Assembly: GCA_003971905.1 (NCBI GenBank)
Contig: RSEE01000054.1
Span: 186,001-250,000, forward strand
DNA length: 64,000 nt
Origin: Moniliella sp. 'wahieum'
Lineage: Eukaryota > Basidiomycota > Moniliellomycetes > Moniliellales > Moniliellaceae
Direction: 5' to 3'
Shown here: positions 58,735-64,000 of the stretch, in pieces
Layout: each line of letters opens with the position of its first letter
Position numbering within the stretch: position 1 is the stretch's first letter
Translations under genes and position numbers: made by a program
The notes under the pieces: model-generated
Seen by the model: the letters and a program-made list of their open reading frames with translations, nothing else
What the model was told of the DNA's origin: nothing
Databases searched by the model: none

Positions 58735-59446
58735 CAGTCAAACGTCGGTCAATGGGGACTCGACGAGGCGAAAAGGCAAAGGGAGCAACGGGGTCGTGGC
58801 AAGGTGCTTGTCGCCCGAGTCGACGATCGTGCAAAGAAGCCGCGGGTACCAGCTTAGCTGGCTGGGACGTGCGCGACCTGGGGTCTGGTTCCTGGCGCAG
58901 CGTCAGTGTGAGATGTCTATGACGCCAACCCTGATGATGACCGATGATCACGATGATCGATCCTCAGGGCCTCAGATGAATGACCAAACCCTACGACTCT
59001 GTTTTCCCAATCCAGTCTCTACCCTTAAACGCTCCTGGGCCCGCCTCTGGTATGGCCACCCCTGGCGGAGCCTAGTAAGGGGATCCGACCGCAAGGAAAA
59101 AAACTACACTGAGCCTAGTGGCATTCTCCTGGAAAGATGGGGGGATTTGGATGCGGTTTTCGTTGGCTTGAGCCAAGCGTGGGGCCAGAAAGGAGCAGAG
59201 GCGGGAGAGGGAGAGAGGAGGGGAGGAATGTTGCACGTCACGCTTTTAAGCAGCTGGGAGTCCCACGAGTGCGCGCAGGACAAGTAGATGCGACGAAGTA
59301 GTCTAAGCACTCTCGAGCTTACACTCAGGCGAGTACCATGCGGGGGAATGAAAGGCAGGCAATGCAGGATCAGGTGTGACCTCCGGGGAAGGAGAGCCAA
59401 AATAGTGCAGCAGCCCGAATTCGAGGAGCAGGCCTAGGCGAAACAC
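58735..59446. other. Intergenic region
   Basis: About 0.7 kb. It includes a GATGATCACGATGATCGAT word near 58938. I see no gene. Confidence 0.5.
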
Positions 59447-59950
59447 TTAGAGCTGGCAGCCAATGTCGTCCTGGACACGGGTGTTCATAATCAGGGCGAC
59501 AATAAGGCCGTACAGGCCGAGCACCTCGGCGAAAATGAGGATAAGGACCATACCGATGAAAAGGCGAGGTTGTTGGGCCGTGCCGCGCACACCAGCGTCA
59601 CCCACTACACCAATGCAAACCCAGCAGCCAGACCAGCCAGACCCACCGAGAGACCGGCGCCAAGTTGGACAAAGCCGGCGTAGAGCGACATGGGCGACTT
59701 GATGCCGGACGAGATGAGCACCGATACGACCAGGCCGTAGATGGCCACGATACCGGCCATAATGACGGGAATGATAGACTTGATGAGCAAGTCGGGGCGC
59801 AGGACACCCATCGCACTCAGACCCACGCCGCTCTTGGCCGTGCCGTACGAGGCGCCAAAGCAGGTGAAGACAATGGCGCCGCGCAGCCCATGGCGCCGAA
59901 GAAGGCGCATAGACGGGGCAAAGCTCCGTGTTGAAGTCGGTGGCAGGCAT
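59447..59950 (-). CDS. VMA3: V-type ATPase proteolipid subunit c
   Basis: Membrane-rotor proteolipid of the vacuolar proton pump. The start [17 protein letters not shown] leads into the first helix, and [37 protein letters not shown] and [16 protein letters not shown] follow. The fourth helix [17 protein letters not shown] carries the proton-binding Glu. One base is missing near 59880 (rebuilding [12 protein letters not shown]) and one near 59617 (rebuilding [18 protein letters not shown]). The length of about 160 residues matches subunit c; paralogue c' (Vma11) is the alternative. It is head to head with the kinase, 329 bp apart. Confidence 0.93.
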   Translation of the reverse strand: MPATDFNTELCPVYAPSSAPWAARRHCLHLLWRLVRHGQERRGSECDGCPAPRLAHQVYHSRHYGRYRGHLRPGRIGAHLVRHQVAHVALRRLCPTWRRSLGGSGWSGCWVCIGVVGDAGVRGTAQQPRLFIGMVLILIFAEVLGLYGLIVALIMNTRVQDDIGCQL

Positions 59951-60278
59951 GGTTCTGTGTGCGCAGGGGAGAAGAGTCAGCGGAGGGCGCGGCGCGGCGG
60001 GGGGTGGACGCACATGGAAGAGCTGCGCGGCGGAAGGGGCTGGGCAGGCACAGAGGCAAGGTGGTGGAGAAAGACAGGCGGCGGGAAACGGCAGGCGTTC
60101 GGCTGCAAACCAGGGGGGCGGGCGGGCAGGAGCAGCCGCACACTGGCGCCATGCCCACGCTGGTCCGGCGTGCGAATTGAAGTTGGCCACGCCCCAATTC
60201 CGCCTGGCGGACGAGCAGCCGGGAGAGGAAGGGTGGCCACGTGACGCAACACGTGCGCCTGCCCAGCACACGAGCACC

Positions 60279-62029
<1,751 letters not shown>

Positions 62030-62035
62030 AACAAC

Positions 62036-64000
62036 GCATCCAAACCACCAACGCCGGCGCCCGGCCCGCGCGTCACCGCCACTCTCACCTCCCGCACCTG
62101 AAACACCCTAGCGAGCACTCCCGCTCTTCCGAAGACAGCGAGACCGTCCCTGACCCCAGCCCCCCGAGGCTGAACGGCATCCAACGCAAGAACTGTTTTT
62201 GGACGGTGGCTCGATGGCTTGAAACGCTTGCTCTGATCCTTCCCGCATTCTCCCCAGCCTCCTTTCACATGGCTTTCTCCTTCCTGCTTGCTATCTACTA
62301 CCCTGACTCTTTATCTGATTGTAAGCCCCTGCGCCTTTTCGCGCCCAACGGACGCTGCACGTTAACCCTGGCCCTGGCCAGCCTCACCCCGGCTGCTATA
62401 TATGGTGAGCGAAGCCAGATGTTCTCACTCCCCATTCGTCCTCTCTCATCTTATCATTCCGTACCTACATACCCCATCATCCTGTTCCAAATATACTCAT
62501 TTTGGGCAACTACTTTTGAATCTACCTTGGGGGCACGAGATGCAAACCTTTCTGCATGCCGTGCAGACCAGCAGTGTAGACTTCGTTCGTCCCACTCGAG
62601 AGCATTGCGCGTTGATCCTCTTCCATCGCATTGCCCCTCACCTCCCTCCCTCTTTCGCCCTATTATTGTCCTATACGCTCAATTCCTCTCGCGCGCCATG
62701 CGCCCCTTCCCTCCGTACAGTTCATGGGACCCCCCCCTGAGCCCGATCGCCCTGTTCCCGTGGCTCCTTGCGGGGCGGCCCTCTGCGGCGTCCGATCCAC
62801 TCGCTCCCCCATCACTGCCAGCTCTCTGGCGTATACCGGTTATTGAGGCAGAACAGCGGCGCATCCGTTTCTGCCGTGCAGACGGAAGTCGTGGTCATGA
62901 ATACCGTAAGCAGTCAGATGCAAACGGTGCCTGAGGCCTCTGATATTGGGCCCATGTCCCTTGTGACAACGTAGGAGGGCAACGCTCTGGAAAGGAATAA
63001 TCGGAACCAGACCGACCTCACATCCCCCACTTAACGTGTGTGTGAGTAGGTAGATATGCTCATCGCTGCAAGTGAAAGGCACAAAGGTGCGGTGTTACTC
63101 GTCCCACACACATTTTGTTAGGCACACAGGGGTGGGCAACGCGGTAAGGAACGGGCTGTTGAACGGTAACATGGTAATCCATTACCTGGTAGCCACCTAT
63201 TGTATCGATTGTACGAAAAGGTATCGATGAGGCAGGGAGGCCTGTGGACTGCCTTGTGGGCTTGCCCCATATGGTTGGTAGAGTGACTCGGAGCGCACTG
63301 AGGCCTCAGCCTGAGGACTGATAAGGTCTGTGGTTACCAAGGCCAGAGAGGTGCTGGGGCCGCTGAGTGTGGCGAGGGCGGTAAAAAACGGCAAGTGGTG
63401 GTGAGAGCGAGTAAGATCAACAGCGCGTGAGAAGAAGAGGGTGGCGGGAAGGAACGTGGAACACGTTTTAAACGCAGAGCACGTTGAGTACTGCATCATA
63501 CTAAGTACCAATGTTCCGTTGTAACCATATGGTCCTGCCAGGCCAAGCACATGTCTGCAGGCATTGTGCCTGTTGGCCTTTCGGCGAATTAAATGTTCTA
63601 TTGAAAACTACTGGTGCTGTAGGATAGCATCGAGACGCCTATGATGGTCTTCTCTTCGGCAAAAATGCGGAGGGATTGGGGCGTCTTGAACATGGAAATC
63701 ATCGAGATTGTCGATCCTGCATCATGCATCATGCAGAACACTGTGAACACGGTCCGCTATGTACTTTGACAGTGGTGTGGCAATAATGGTCCACGTATGG
63801 GGAGGCAGCTGTTGGCCGTTGGTACAGTACGTTTTCATTGCTTTGGGGGGGCGGGGGGGGGGGGCGCTGCAAAATGTATGCGGGGCACAAGCAAAACTAA
63901 ACCAAACAACCGACACTTGGCGTGGCGGTGGCCACGGGACCGAGCCTACACCGAGCACCGCTCAGGGTGCGTTAGCGTTCGGCCGTTTCGGGCCGCGGGG
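62036..64000. other. Intergenic segment without a supported gene
   Basis: The 322-codon plus-strand frame that runs to 62934 begins inside the kinase gene and has no domain-like features beyond chance hydrophobic stretches; I take it as 3' sequence. A GGTAACATGGTAATCCATTACC word lies near 63163, GATGCAT words near 63717, and G-rich runs at 63845-63866. No promoter or RNA gene is clear. Confidence 0.45.

Overview
This window looks like nuclear DNA from a fungus. Genes carry short introns of about 55-100 nt with GTACGT, GTATGT, GTGCGT or GTAAGT donors and CAG/TAG acceptors. The gene set is fungal: Pet127, Spo7, Sec14, Mix17, a Galpha with a long insertion and a germinal-centre kinase. Short palindromic and heptamer repeats between genes, plus intron style, make me lean to a basidiomycete (possibly Ustilaginomycotina), but that is inference. 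Single-base frame breaks occur in most conserved genes, usually in short homopolymers, although the encoded protein is well conserved on both sides of each break. I read these mainly as consensus errors of a long-read assembly, so the CDS spans below are gene extents, not clean reading frames.

Layout. 1-6.8 kb: no convincing gene, many short repeats. 7.1 kb: small zinc-ribbon gene behind a TATA box and a 5'UTR intron. 7.3-9.6 kb: repeats. 9.6-18.3 kb: F-box protein, small basic protein, MIX17, UBC12, a short-chain dehydrogenase and an ACC-synthase-like aminotransferase. 19.4-27.8 kb: Artemis-like nuclease, V-ATPase subunit d (VMA6), PET127 and a small unknown. 27.8-33.3 kb: three unknown or weakly known genes and a six-hairpin-glycosidase-like gene. 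35.2-46.1 kb: Galpha, an intron-containing tRNA-Met, prohibitin-2, SEC14, SPO7, L-2-hydroxyglutarate dehydrogenase, IND1/NUBPL and a SnoaL-like protein. 46.1-50.5 kb: gene-poor, with a 23-bp minisatellite, a twin hairpin and a stretch dense in splice signals. 50.5-52.2 kb: spliced orphan gene. 53.6-62 kb: J-domain protein, MFS transporter, small unknown, V-ATPase proteolipid and a STE20/GCK kinase. 62-64 kb: nothing convincing.

The genes are mostly housekeeping and do not form an operon or an obvious cluster. Several act in mitochondria (MIX17, PET127, PHB2, IND1, probably L2HGDH) and two belong to the V-ATPase. SEC14 and SPO7, both lipid-metabolism regulators, are head to head over one promoter with a CRE palindrome and a paired MluI-type box. 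The most novel material is the orphan gene at 50.5 kb, the splice-signal-rich region at 48-49 kb and the repeat families of the gene-poor segments.
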